Origin: a virus
DNA length: 64,000 bases
Direction: 5' to 3' (one strand)
IMG/VR virus record: IMGVR_UViG_3300037245_001320
Span: 1-64,000 of that record
The notes under the pieces: generated by a model
Database searches by the model: none
Seen by the model: only the letters and a program-made list of their open reading frames with translations
Told to the model about the DNA's origin: nothing
Translations under genes and position numbers: made by a program
Shown: piece after piece, positions 56,674 to 64,000 of the stretch
Numbering within the stretch: position 1 is the first letter of the stretch
Layout of the letters: every line of letters starts with the position of its first letter

Positions 56674-57018
56674 ATGGGAAAAGGAAGAGTATACAAAGTA
56701 GTAATACATAATAACTGGAAAGATTCCACTAAAGTATCTATATTAGAATATGATATAAATAAAATAACAGACAAAAACTATATTCTAGATCTAGGTAACA
56801 ATGAAACAAGGAGAATACCCATAAACACATTATTACGGGTTACAGCAGAAAGAGGATATACCTTTGATTTGAATACTGTAGATGAAGTGGTTGAGAAAAT
56901 TGTGGAGTTAAACAAGATGCTATTGCAACACAAAATAGATCAGGCGGTTAAAGAAATAAAACATTTAAATACTGTAGTAATAGATAGAGATGTTAAAACA
57001 GTAGCTTATTATAATTAG
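56674..57018 (+). CDS. Hypothetical protein, 114 aa
   Basis: ATG 56674 follows AGAGAGGAGAAACACAG; the longer frame from 56614 runs through the promoter. Beta-rich start (VYKVVIHNNWKDSTKVSILEYDIN) and a helical second half (VDEVVEKIVELNKMLLQHKIDQAVKEIKHL). Not recognised. First gene of the rtcB operon. Confidence 0.6.
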   Translation: MGKGRVYKVVIHNNWKDSTKVSILEYDINKITDKNYILDLGNNETRRIPINTLLRVTAERGYTFDLNTVDEVVEKIVELNKMLLQHKIDQAVKEIKHLNTVVIDRDVKTVAYYN

Positions 57019-57029
57019 AGGAGAAAACT

Positions 57030-57200
57030 ATGAAATTTCAATTAAACTTAGAAAACGACAGTGACAATTCCAACACAGAAGATAGCTATATAGAGGTAGA
57101 GGAATATAATGATAAGGTCTGGTTCACTCTGCAAGACCCAGAAAGAGAAGTTAGTGTTAGTAAAAGTGACTTATTAAAAGTTATGAAAGTACTAGATTAG
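57030..57200 (+). CDS. Small acidic protein, 56 aa
   Basis: ATG follows TAGAGGAGAAAACT. Beta-rich with acidic N-terminal half (NDSDNSNTEDSYIEVEEY). Lies 12 bases before rtcB. Confidence 0.55.
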   Translation: MKFQLNLENDSDNSNTEDSYIEVEEYNDKVWFTLQDPEREVSVSKSDLLKVMKVLD

Positions 57201-57212
57201 AGGAGAAATAAA

Positions 57213-58385
57213 ATGACAGAATTAACAGGAAAATACACAAGCTGTAAAATATTTACAGACTACACAGAGCAATCAGCTATAAGTCAGGTATATGAGTTTT
57301 TAAATCATCCCGCATTTGAAAATAAGAAAACAAGGTTCATGCCGGACATTCACGCAGGCTCAGGAGCAGTAATAGGAACAACAGTAGAATTAGGAGACAA
57401 AGTTATTCCAAACACAATTGGGGTTGACATTGGATGTGGCATGTACTCAGTTAAGCTTTCTACAAAGGAAATTAACTATAAAGCTTTAGATAGAAATATC
57501 AAGCAGAATGTCCCTTCAGGATTTAACATGAATAACAAACAACAGGCAATTCCTAAATTGTTAGAGCGAGATATTGTATCAACCTGCAAAGAAATTGGGA
57601 TTGAAACTCATAGAGCCTTATTTTCTTTGGGCAGTTTAGGTGGAGGCAATCATTTCATCGAAATTGGGAGGGATGAACAAAATTTTCTTTGGTTAACTAT
57701 TCATTCGGGATCCAGAAACTTTGGCTTACAAATAGCTAAGTATCACCAGAAGATAGCAGAGCAAAATTATTCCAACCCTAAACCTGATTTAACAAATGTT
57801 TCTCCAAAGGAAAGAGAAGCTTATATAAGAAAGTTCAAAGAGACAAGAGTTAAAATACCAAAAGGCATGGAGTATTTAACAGGAGCAGATAAAGAAGCTT
57901 ATGAACTTCATATGCGTATTGCTCAAAGATATGCGTCTGAGAGTAGAAAGATTATGGTCAGAAACATCCTAAAGACTTTAGATTGTGCTGTATTAGAAGA
58001 GATTGAATCAATCCACAACTATATAGACTTCGAGCATGGTATCATTAGAAAAGGAGCTATTTCAGCACAGAAAGATGAGTTGGTTATTATCCCTTGGAAT
58101 ATGAGAGATGGTTTAATTATAGGCAGAGGTCTAGGTAATCCAGACTGGAACTTCTCAGCACCTCACGGAGCAGGAAGAACTATGTCCAGATCCCAAGCTA
58201 AGAAAGAAGTTAACTTAGATGAGTTTAAAGCATCAATGGAAGGGATTTATTCTTCATGTGTTTCTGAATCTACACTAGATGAATCTCCTATGGCTTACAA
58301 GGACCACACTGAGGTTGAGAAATATCTAGAAGAATCAGTAGAGATTCTACATAGAGTTAAACCAGAATATAATTTTAAAGCATAA
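57213..58385 (+). CDS. rtcB: RtcB-type RNA ligase
   Basis: ATG follows TAGAGGAGAAATAAA. The 390-residue protein has the RtcB signatures in order: MPDIHAGSGAVIGTT (about residues 44-58), GVDIGCGMYSV with metal-binding Asp/Cys (about 70), SLGGGNHFIEIG (about 140), HSGSRNFG, and APHGAGRTMSRS, where the His near residue 317 is the guanylylation site. RtcB joins RNA 2',3'-cyclic phosphate ends to 5'-OH ends using GTP and manganese, repairing cleaved tRNAs and other RNAs. It resembles the compact RtcB group of about 390 residues. Phage-borne RNA ligases can counter host tRNA-cutting defences; this is a plausible role here. All key motifs appear intact. Confidence 0.92.
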   Translation: MTELTGKYTSCKIFTDYTEQSAISQVYEFLNHPAFENKKTRFMPDIHAGSGAVIGTTVELGDKVIPNTIGVDIGCGMYSVKLSTKEINYKALDRNIKQNVPSGFNMNNKQQAIPKLLERDIVSTCKEIGIETHRALFSLGSLGGGNHFIEIGRDEQNFLWLTIHSGSRNFGLQIAKYHQKIAEQNYSNPKPDLTNVSPKEREAYIRKFKETRVKIPKGMEYLTGADKEAYELHMRIAQRYASESRKIMVRNILKTLDCAVLEEIESIHNYIDFEHGIIRKGAISAQKDELVIIPWNMRDGLIIGRGLGNPDWNFSAPHGAGRTMSRSQAKKEVNLDEFKASMEGIYSSCVSESTLDESPMAYKDHTEVEKYLEESVEILHRVKPEYNFKA

Positions 58386-58393
58386 ATAGTGAA

Positions 58394-58434
58394 AACAGGT
58401 ATTGACTTAATTGTTGGTACCTGTTATTATACTT
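58394..58434 (+). promoter_or_regulatory. Promoter flanked by an 8-base inverted repeat
   Basis: TTGACT 58402-58407 and TATTAT 58425-58430 (17-base spacer) lie between and overlap the arms AACAGGTA (58394-58401) and TACCTGTT (58418-58425). A repressor could bind the palindrome and block the promoter. Drives 58455. Confidence 0.55.
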
Positions 58435-58454
58435 TATAAAGAGAGGAAAACAAA

Positions 58455-58703
58455 ATGAATATTGCATACATAGTAAAAACTAGAAAAAACAAGTACCGAC
58501 CATTTGTTGGTACTCCAGTTAAGGATGATGACGATAGCTTTATGAACGTTTTAGCTAGTGGAGAACTTATGCTGGAATTGAAAGAAGCCCAAGATTTTAT
58601 TACATCTAACCGAGAAGGTATAGACAGAATTTATTTAAATCCTGTTCCCTCTGGTATGGTAGGTATTTCATGGATGAGTGAAATTGAGTCTGCAAACTCT
58701 TAG
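58455..58703 (+). CDS. Small hypothetical protein, 82 aa
   Basis: ATG follows AAGAGAGGAAAACAAA. KYRPFVGTPVKDDDDSFMNVLASGELMLELKEAQDFI is an alpha/beta layout. No motif. First gene of the unit controlled by the palindrome promoter. Confidence 0.6.
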   Translation: MNIAYIVKTRKNKYRPFVGTPVKDDDDSFMNVLASGELMLELKEAQDFITSNREGIDRIYLNPVPSGMVGISWMSEIESANS

Positions 58704-58728
58704 TAGGAATAAATAAAGGAGAAAATAT

Positions 58729-58926
58729 ATGAAACATCTAAGAAAATTAAATAAGAAAAAGAAGAGTATAAAAGAGATCATTAAAGAAGAGATCTTAAAC
58801 AATCTAACTATCTCAGTTAGTACAGAAGGCAGGTACGAAGATGAATCCTTTTATGTTTCAGTATCTGTATATTTAGATTATGATGGAGAACCCATATGTG
58901 ATGGTTACGATAGTGTATCAGTTTAG
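58729..58926 (+). CDS. Small hypothetical protein, 65 aa
   Basis: ATG follows TAAAGGAGAAAATAT. Basic N-terminus (KHLRKLNKKKKSIKE), beta-rich end (YVSVSVYLDYDGEPICDGYDSVSV). Not recognised. Confidence 0.55.
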   Translation: MKHLRKLNKKKKSIKEIIKEEILNNLTISVSTEGRYEDESFYVSVSVYLDYDGEPICDGYDSVSV

Positions 58927-58938
58927 AGAGGAGAACCC

Positions 58939-59058
58939 ATGCCAGTAACAACAGTAACAAGGACATTAACAAAAAGAGAATTAAACAAATTGAAAAAGAA
59001 GAGAGAATCATATAGAAGAAAGCTTATTAAGAAGTTTAGAAAGGAGAGAATGAAGTGA
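58939..59058 (+). CDS. Small strongly basic protein, 39 aa
   Basis: ATG follows AGAGAGGAGAACCC. Lys/Arg-rich helix (RTLTKRELNKLKKKRESYRRKLIKKFRKERMK). Probably binds nucleic acid. Overlaps the next GTG start by 4 bases. Confidence 0.5.
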   Translation: MPVTTVTRTLTKRELNKLKKKRESYRRKLIKKFRKERMK

Positions 59059-59582
59059 ACCACAAATTATCAGAAAATGCAATAAACCAAAGTTTTATCA
59101 ATTCAGATCTTCCTATAGACCAATGGGAAGGATATTTATATGCATGTAGACAATTCAATATTATAAAACAACCCACATACAAGAAGCATATTCTGATAGA
59201 AATAGGAGGATCACAAGGATTCTTTGGAAGTCATACTCCACGAGCTTATGCAGGAAAAACAGATGGTTATCAGTTTAGAGACAGTTTAGGACAAGATATA
59301 ATGAGAAATCCAGCTTCTATAACATTAAGATATGCAGACAATGTTTATGCTGTTAATGCTAATTTCTTTTATGGGTTATTCTCATTAACAGTACAAAGTA
59401 TAGGAAAGGAGAAGTTCTTATCTATTTTGTATTTACCTGAGGATTTTGATTTTCAAGTATGTTTAAATGAAGCGTTGAGAATGATGGAAGACAAATCAGA
59501 AATATTTAAAGATTGCAGGAGAAAAAATGAACTACAAAACAATATCAACAACAGTAATGCATCCAAACATCTACGGAGGTAA
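59055..59582 (+). CDS. Hypothetical protein, 175 aa
   Basis: GTG 59055 overlaps the previous stop after AAAGGAGAGAATGAA. Mixed alpha/beta with GGSQGFFGSHTPRAYAGKTDGYQFRDSLGQD. The last 20 residues run inside the next gene, which has its own strong ribosome site, so this gene may originally have ended near 59527. Not recognised. Confidence 0.6.
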   Translation: MNHKLSENAINQSFINSDLPIDQWEGYLYACRQFNIIKQPTYKKHILIEIGGSQGFFGSHTPRAYAGKTDGYQFRDSLGQDIMRNPASITLRYADNVYAVNANFFYGLFSLTVQSIGKEKFLSILYLPEDFDFQVCLNEALRMMEDKSEIFKDCRRKNELQNNINNSNASKHLRR

Positions 59583-59793
59583 AGAATGTAACGAGCATAT
59601 ACCCCAATGGAGAGGGCATTTTTATGATGAAGAGAATACTGATTTAGAAAGTATAGAGCTTAATCCAAAAGCCTTCCCAGCAGGCACGAGGATCACCATA
59701 CAAGTACCTTTATGCCCTAAATGTAATATGGAGCAAGAGATGTGTGAATGTGGCTTTGATTGGGTTGCTTGGACGGAGTGTAATTATGGGTAA
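59527..59793 (+). CDS. Zinc-binding hypothetical protein, 88 aa
   Basis: ATG follows TGCAGGAGAAAAA inside the previous gene. The C-terminus has CPKCNMEQEMCECG and a Trp-containing end. Overlaps the next start by 8 bases. Confidence 0.6.
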   Translation: MNYKTISTTVMHPNIYGGKECNEHIPQWRGHFYDEENTDLESIELNPKAFPAGTRITIQVPLCPKCNMEQEMCECGFDWVAWTECNYG

Positions 59794-60115
59794 TAACAAA
59801 CTTATTCCTACAGCTATTAAAATGATAAATGGAGAGTTTAGCAGTTTTAATAACAGAGGTGTCATAGATCATTCCTATTTAAGAGGATGGATGAATACCA
59901 TAAATGACTGTTTAGATTCCTTTACAAATTGCTGGGGTATTAGAGAAGGTAAAGCTTTTCATGAATTCCGAGAAGATAGAAAAACACTCCGAAATTATGC
60001 CCTAGACCTAGCGAGAGAATGGGTAAAAGAAAACATAGATGAAGTATCTTGGGCATATGATGAACTAGAGGAAGATCGGAAGGAATGGTTAAAGACTAAT
60101 AGGAAGGAGAAATAA
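59786..60115 (+). CDS. Helical hypothetical protein, 109 aa
   Basis: ATG 59786 follows GACGGAGTGTAATT; the longer frame from 59744 lies in the previous gene. Charged helices (REDRKTLRNYALDLAREWVKENIDEVSWAYDELEEDRKEW). Shares one base with the next start. Confidence 0.6.
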   Translation: MGNNKLIPTAIKMINGEFSSFNNRGVIDHSYLRGWMNTINDCLDSFTNCWGIREGKAFHEFREDRKTLRNYALDLAREWVKENIDEVSWAYDELEEDRKEWLKTNRKEK

Positions 60116-60399
60116 TGCTAAGTTTTAAAGAAGAAAAAACAGTAGTTGAAAATAATAAACAAAGGTTAGATAACATATATAAAACTATTCCTAGAAGTAC
60201 CAAACTACTAGGACAAATTCAAGAGGCCTACTATAAATTAGAACAAGTAGAGGAAGATCTTGTGAAAGAAATAAAAGAGTTAGAACTAAAGCAAAGACAG
60301 GAGATGCATCATTTAAAACGAAAACCTTCTTATCTAGTAAGTGATATACACTTTTTTACACAAGAATATGATAAAGCTTTATTAGAGGAGAAACTATGA
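60115..60399 (+). CDS. Coiled-coil protein, 94 aa
   Basis: ATG overlaps the previous stop by one base. Helical with strong heptad character (IQEAYYKLEQVEEDLVKEIKELELKQRQEMHHLKRK). Overlaps the next gene by 4 bases. Confidence 0.6.
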   Translation: MLSFKEEKTVVENNKQRLDNIYKTIPRSTKLLGQIQEAYYKLEQVEEDLVKEIKELELKQRQEMHHLKRKPSYLVSDIHFFTQEYDKALLEEKL

Positions 60400-60614
60400 G
60401 TATAGATTTAGAATGTGATGAAGATCAAGAAAATTATAATATATCAATACAGGATATTATAGATAGATGCAAGAAAGAATTTGGAGAAGAGGTAGATTTA
60501 AATAAATTAAGATTGAACACTTCTTATCAACAATATGCCTGCTTTGGATATGATCTATACGATTCAGGAGATTATATGTGTTATACGGAAATAAAGTACA
60601 AGGAGAACAAATGA
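60396..60614 (+). CDS. Small acidic protein, 72 aa
   Basis: ATG overlaps the previous stop. The start is acidic, and the end YQQYACFGYDLYDSGDYMCYTEIKYK is Tyr-rich. Overlaps the next gene by 4 bases. Not recognised. Confidence 0.55.
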   Translation: MSIDLECDEDQENYNISIQDIIDRCKKEFGEEVDLNKLRLNTSYQQYACFGYDLYDSGDYMCYTEIKYKENK

Positions 60615-60817
60615 AAACATTTATAGAACTAGTATCAGAGGATGGAATAAAAACCATAGAAAGAACAGATAGGATTAGAACGTTAGAACCATTAGGAAAG
60701 TTCTGTAGAATATGGTGGGAACCTGATCAAGTTACAGAGGAGTTTAACGAAACAGGAACAGATTATACCACACCCTACGAAGAAGTAAGAAAAATACTAC
60801 TGGATATAGAAGAATGA
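60611..60817 (+). CDS. Small hypothetical protein, 68 aa
   Basis: ATG 60611 follows AAGGAGAACAA; the frame start at 60578 lies in the previous gene. Beta-rich (FIELVSEDGIKTIERTDRIRTL). Overlaps the next gene by 4 bases. Confidence 0.55.
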   Translation: MKTFIELVSEDGIKTIERTDRIRTLEPLGKFCRIWWEPDQVTEEFNETGTDYTTPYEEVRKILLDIEE

Positions 60818-61137
60818 TAGTTTCCTCAGCAGTACAATTAGAAGATGGTAGAGTGTTTGTGGGTAGAAGACACGGTGATTGTTATACCCATATGATGGAG
60901 GTATTAAATTTATCCTTAAATGAGGTTCCAATAGATAACTCTGTACAAGGATTCCAAACAGATTTCCAAGTGTTCCTAAATAGAGAAGATGGTTACTATC
61001 ATGCTAGAAAATACAATCAATGTAAGGAACAATTTTGGAAAGAAACTAATTACACTAATGGGCTAGGAAACACTAAGGAAGAAGAATGGTCACCTTGTTT
61101 GATTTCAGAGCATTTATGGCAGGAGGATTTTAAATGA
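60814..61137 (+). CDS. Phage protein of the RVFVGRRH / QGF-NRED type, 107 aa
   Basis: ATG overlaps the previous stop. SAVQLEDGRVFVGRRHGDCYTHM, then VQGFQTDFQVFLNREDGYYHARKYNQC matches a small protein family I recall in many phages (AV-x-F-x-DG-x-V..G.RH ... EGF......F..REEA...A...GQ). Function unknown. Confidence 0.65.
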   Translation: MIVSSAVQLEDGRVFVGRRHGDCYTHMMEVLNLSLNEVPIDNSVQGFQTDFQVFLNREDGYYHARKYNQCKEQFWKETNYTNGLGNTKEEEWSPCLISEHLWQEDFK

Positions 61138-61568
61138 ACAAAGGAATAGAAGCATTAAATAAAATACTATTAGAAGTCCAAGATATGTCTCCTGAAGAGT
61201 ATATGGAATTGTATAACCAATCAGAAGCAAGATTAGAAAGACCAAACAGAATAAAGAGAACACCAGAAGAAATAAAGGAATTTAATCTAAATATGGGAGC
61301 TCTTATAGAGAAGACAACAGCACTGGAAATAGAGCACTTAAAGAATAAAGGTATTACTTGGTGTAAAAACCCTAAGTGTAATTATGAAGTCTCCTCAACA
61401 CTAAATATATGTACTAAGTGTGGGGCAATACAAGATAAGAAAGAAAAGTTAACTAAAGAAGAATCCAAAAAGATTGATGAGGAAATAGACAAGGTTTTAG
61501 AAAAAGCTGAAATATTATTTAAGAAAGGTAAGAGAATAAAGATAGATAGAGTGCCTCATGTATTTTAA
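61134..61568 (+). CDS. Protein with C-terminal zinc ribbon shared with 61598-61882, 144 aa
   Basis: ATG overlaps the previous stop. The segment WCKNPKCNYEVSSTLNICTKCGAIQD is nearly the same as SCKNPKCNYEVLPTLNICTKCGTIQD in the gene at 61598. The four cysteines form a zinc ribbon. The N-terminal part is helical and unrelated. A charged helical tail follows. Function unknown. Confidence 0.65.
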   Translation: MNKGIEALNKILLEVQDMSPEEYMELYNQSEARLERPNRIKRTPEEIKEFNLNMGALIEKTTALEIEHLKNKGITWCKNPKCNYEVSSTLNICTKCGAIQDKKEKLTKEESKKIDEEIDKVLEKAEILFKKGKRIKIDRVPHVF

Positions 61569-61597
61569 CATATTATAAAGGAGAAAGGAGTAGACTT

Positions 61598-61882
61598 ATG
61601 AAATACACAAAAGAACAAACCATACAAAGAATTAAAGATCTTAATATAACTGATATACACATAGATGGAGGGAATACCTCAACAGATTCATTAGAGGTAA
61701 TAAATGATGTCTTAGATACAATTGAATCAGCCAATAAACATTTCTGTTCTTTTGAAGAATTAAAAGAGAGATTAGGAATACACAACAGTTGTAAGAATCC
61801 TAAGTGTAATTATGAAGTTCTGCCAACATTAAATATATGTACTAAGTGTGGAACAATTCAAGATAATAAGGAGAAAAAATGA
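61598..61882 (+). CDS. Protein with C-terminal zinc ribbon shared with 61134-61568, 94 aa
   Basis: ATG follows AAGGAGAAAGGAGTAGACTT. Helical N-terminal part and the zinc ribbon described for the preceding gene, here at the very end. The DNA of the two ribbons is also very similar, so this is a recent partial duplication. Overlaps the next gene by 4 bases. Confidence 0.65.
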   Translation: MKYTKEQTIQRIKDLNITDIHIDGGNTSTDSLEVINDVLDTIESANKHFCSFEELKERLGIHNSCKNPKCNYEVLPTLNICTKCGTIQDNKEKK

Positions 61883-62331
61883 AAACACTTACAGGAAAGA
61901 TAGAATACATAGGAAATTCAATAATAGTTCACTGCTACTTTACAGCAGGGTACATAATTAACCCAGAGTATGCTAATAGTAAAGAAGAAGCTAATAGTAT
62001 TTTAAAAGAGGAATTAACAGAGTTAGTAGACGAGCTAAGAACAGATCTAATTCATTATGAATACAATATTAAGTTCTCAGAGAGTCCCATAGTTCCCTTT
62101 CGAGTATCCCATCCTAATGAAGACAACAAGATGCCTATAAACACCTACATGGACGATGATGGGTTAGTTGGACAATTGTTATTTGGGAATAGTTTATTTA
62201 TAGAATCAGGAGATGTATCTGAAGGTAAAGAGAAATTGTTATTAGATATTAAAGAACATGTTAAAGAGGTTTATGCTTATTTAATAGATGATGCTTATGT
62301 TATGATAGAAGAAGAGTGCATAGATGAATAG
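61879..62331 (+). CDS. Hypothetical protein, 150 aa
   Basis: ATG overlaps the previous stop after AAGGAGAAAAA. Acidic soluble protein, helical in the middle (SKEEANSILKEELTELVDELRTDL) with a beta-rich core. No motif. Overlaps the next gene by 8 bases. Confidence 0.6.
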   Translation: MKTLTGKIEYIGNSIIVHCYFTAGYIINPEYANSKEEANSILKEELTELVDELRTDLIHYEYNIKFSESPIVPFRVSHPNEDNKMPINTYMDDDGLVGQLLFGNSLFIESGDVSEGKEKLLLDIKEHVKEVYAYLIDDAYVMIEEECIDE

Positions 62332-62512
62332 ATACATATTCATAAAAACTGTAGAGCCTCTATGTGAGAAATGTTGTTTTGTAGAGGATTCTGTAGCTAA
62401 ATGTAATGAGAATATATTAAAAGCTATAAAAGATTGTGGAGTTAATTGTTTGAAGATCCACGGGTATTACTCTGTGGTTGATGATAGTTGTTTGAAGAAG
62501 GGGAATGCATGA
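62324..62512 (+). CDS. Cys-rich small protein, 62 aa
   Basis: ATG overlaps the previous gene. Six or seven cysteines (PLCEKCCFVEDSVAKC, DCGVNCLK, DDSCLKK) suggest metal binding or disulfides. Its stop overlaps the start of the CmoA-like gene by 4 bases. Confidence 0.55.
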   Translation: MNRYIFIKTVEPLCEKCCFVEDSVAKCNENILKAIKDCGVNCLKIHGYYSVVDDSCLKKGNA

Positions 62513-63186
62513 ATTATAGTTGGAGATTTAACAAAGAAGTTGTAGGGGAATTCGATGAACATGTAAGACAATCCGTTCCATTATATGAGGTATTTCATGC
62601 CTCAATTTTGGATCTAGCCAAATATTACATAACCCCCAATTCTGATATTATCGATGTAGGCACATCCACAGGACATTTTATAAATTCCATATATGAAGAT
62701 AAGTTAGATAGAAATAATAAGTATGTAGGAGTAGACATAGAACCTGATATGATTACAGAGTGTAGAGAGAGGTATAAGGATAAAGATATCTCATTTATAC
62801 TATCAGATGCTATTGAAGTGGACTACAAGAATGCAAGTGTGATAACTTTAATATTACTTCTACAGTTTATGAAGAAGCCAGAGAGAATAAAGTTGTTACA
62901 ACATATACACGACTCAGTTAAGATAGGCACAGCTCTGTTTATAGTGGAGAAAATAAAAACACCTAACTTAGATATACATGATATGTATGTGGATGTTTAT
63001 TATGACTTCAAAAGATCACAAGGGTTATCTGATACAGAAATACTAGATAAGAATACCTCATTAAGAGGTGTGATGTTTCCCGAGACTCTACCTGAGATCT
63101 TACGTATTCTAGACTTCATTGGGTTTGACACAGAGGTTAATGTTAAGTATAACAACTTTGCCAGTATAATAGCGGTAAAGAGATAA
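62509..63186 (+). CDS. CmoA-family SAM-dependent enzyme, 225 aa
   Basis: ATG 62509 follows AGAAGGGGAATGC and overlaps the previous stop. The protein aligns by eye with CmoA from end to end: FDEHVRQSVPLYEV, the SAM-binding DIIDVGTSTGHF, YVGVDIEPDMITECRERY, LLLQFMKKPERIKLLQHIH, YYDFKRSQGLSDTEI and GVMFPETLPEIL. Bacterial CmoA makes carboxy-SAM for modifying wobble uridine in tRNA. From memory, E. coli CmoA Arg199 contacts the carboxyl group. The phage protein seems to have Asn there (DKNTSLRGVM), so it may instead use SAM or a different cofactor. It is next to a PP-loop enzyme. Confidence 0.8.
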   Translation: MNYSWRFNKEVVGEFDEHVRQSVPLYEVFHASILDLAKYYITPNSDIIDVGTSTGHFINSIYEDKLDRNNKYVGVDIEPDMITECRERYKDKDISFILSDAIEVDYKNASVITLILLLQFMKKPERIKLLQHIHDSVKIGTALFIVEKIKTPNLDIHDMYVDVYYDFKRSQGLSDTEILDKNTSLRGVMFPETLPEILRILDFIGFDTEVNVKYNNFASIIAVKR

Positions 63187-63195
63187 AGGAGAAAT

Positions 63196-64000
63196 ATGAT
63201 AAGACAAATATTAAAAAACACCATAAAGGCACAATTAGAAATAGATTCTAATCCAGCTCTGTTACTTAGTGGAGGATTAGATAGCCTTTCTATATTATTG
63301 GCCTGCTTAGACATAGGATTTAAACCCCATTGCTATACATTCTATTTAGATAATTATATTTCAGAAGATCTACTTTCGTGTAGAAAACTGAGAGATATTT
63401 ATGGATTTAAGTTAACAGAAGTAGTTATAAATACAAGTGAAGTAGATGTGTACAGGGATTGTATAGATATATTAAGAGAACATGCTCATTTGGAACACAC
63501 GACTAAGCACACAAAAACTTTTGTTCAATGTTACCAGCCCATGTTGTATTTGCTTCCATATATAACAGAGACAACTGTTTTATCGGGTATATTTGGGGAC
63601 ACTCTTCAGTTTAACTCAAGAAAATTTGCTGTAGCAAGCAAGAACATGCCCTACACAGAACTAAATGACATAAGAATAAATAAATTAAAGAATCCCTACT
63701 CCAATAGCTACAAACCTGTTTATGACTTGTTTGCTAGAGAGTATAAAATTTTTAAAGCTGTCTATTTAGAAAAAAATGTACAGGATTACTTTTTAGAAAA
63801 AAATTACCTAGCTTGTATGAAACCTAAGAGGAAGAACTTAGTATATGAATCTTTTAAAGATGAAATAGATAAGTATAAACTATATCGAACACCTTCAGGA
63901 TATCAGGTAAATAGTCATATTAGAGAATGGCATGATGATGCTTTATTAAATAATACAGAAATTAATATAAATAATAACAAAGCTGTAATAGGAATATACA
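63196..64000 (+). CDS. Asparagine-synthase-like PP-loop ATPase (cut by window end)
   Basis: ATG follows AAAGGAGAAAT, 9 bases after the CmoA-like gene. 268 residues are visible with no stop. ALLLSGGLDSLSILLACLDIGFKPHCYTFYLDN contains the SGGxDS pyrophosphate loop of asparagine synthase and related ATP-pyrophosphatases. These activate a carboxylate or a base by AMP transfer. There is no N-terminal glutaminase domain, so it would need free ammonia or a partner. LSGIFGDTLQFNSRKFAVASK fits the conserved GD-x-x-F region after the loop. Probably works in the same pathway as the CmoA-like protein (inference). Confidence 0.75.
   Translation, partial: MIRQILKNTIKAQLEIDSNPALLLSGGLDSLSILLACLDIGFKPHCYTFYLDNYISEDLLSCRKLRDIYGFKLTEVVINTSEVDVYRDCIDILREHAHLEHTTKHTKTFVQCYQPMLYLLPYITETTVLSGIFGDTLQFNSRKFAVASKNMPYTELNDIRINKLKNPYSNSYKPVYDLFAREYKIFKAVYLEKNVQDYFLEKNYLACMKPKRKNLVYESFKDEIDKYKLYRTPSGYQVNSHIREWHDDALLNNTEININNNKAVIGIY

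Overview
The window looks like part of the genome of a large tailed double-stranded DNA bacteriophage, or a phage-derived element. The evidence is terminase small and large subunits, an NAD-dependent DNA ligase, an RtcB-type RNA ligase, a KilA-N protein, two recombinase-type proteins, a homing-type HNH endonuclease, and well over a hundred short, tightly packed genes that are nearly all on the + strand and often overlap by 1-4 bases. The DNA is AT-rich. Outside the middle island, genes carry a GAGGAGAAATAA-type ribosome binding site. Many operons start at sigma-70-like promoters (TTGACA, 16-18 bases, TATAAT-like) and follow hairpin-plus-T-run terminators. The host cannot be named from this sequence. 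A chemoreceptor remnant plus an intact cheD suggests a motile host with a CheD-type chemotaxis system, and two putative lipoproteins and two signal-peptide proteins suggest export to the envelope. I found no tRNA or rRNA gene and no CRISPR array by eye.

Left arm (1-19621): early/accessory genes in short operons. They include runs of small membrane proteins (2171-6285), a BCS1-like AAA+ ATPase (3612-4841), a tyrosine recombinase (8349-9014), zinc-binding small proteins, a RecA/KaiC-like P-loop protein (14542-14961), a broken methyl-accepting chemotaxis protein (17575-18581) and an intact CheD (19169-19621).

Middle island (about 19622-33500): a block with different character. It is more AT-rich, its ribosome binding sites are mostly AAGAGGT or AAAGGA, and it has TTGCATAA-type as well as TTGACA promoters. 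It carries small unrecognised genes, two minus-strand genes, paralogous terminators followed by related non-coding repeats, and long gene-free flanks (19622-21262 and 32350-33589) holding clusters of TAGGC-AA/TT-GCCTA palindromes. Two of its genes resemble families I associate with mobile elements. It may be an inserted element or a specialised genome segment.

Right arm (33590-64000): starts with a KilA-N protein and a GIY-YIG/degenerate tyrosine-recombinase fusion. It continues through accessory operons, LigA (42372-44204), a PD-(D/E)XK-like nuclease (47742-48296), then terS (50117-50752) and terL. terL (50745-53488) is interrupted by four group I introns. The five exons join in phase to give a 513-residue protein whose Walker A, Walker B and nuclease motifs are restored only after splicing. 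An HNH endonuclease gene follows, preceded by a long structured RNA. terS, the HNH gene and the KilA-N gene share a near-identical extended -10 promoter element. After this come rtcB (57213-58385), more small operons, and at the right edge a CmoA-family methyltransferase next to an asparagine-synthase-like PP-loop enzyme that runs off the window.

The most notable observations are the four-intron terL, the right-edge CmoA-like/PP-loop pair, the GIY-YIG-recombinase fusion, the cheD/receptor-remnant pair, and the 14-kb island with its repeats. Four small genes show single frame breaks, three of them near short homopolymers; these may be real pseudogenes or sequencing errors.
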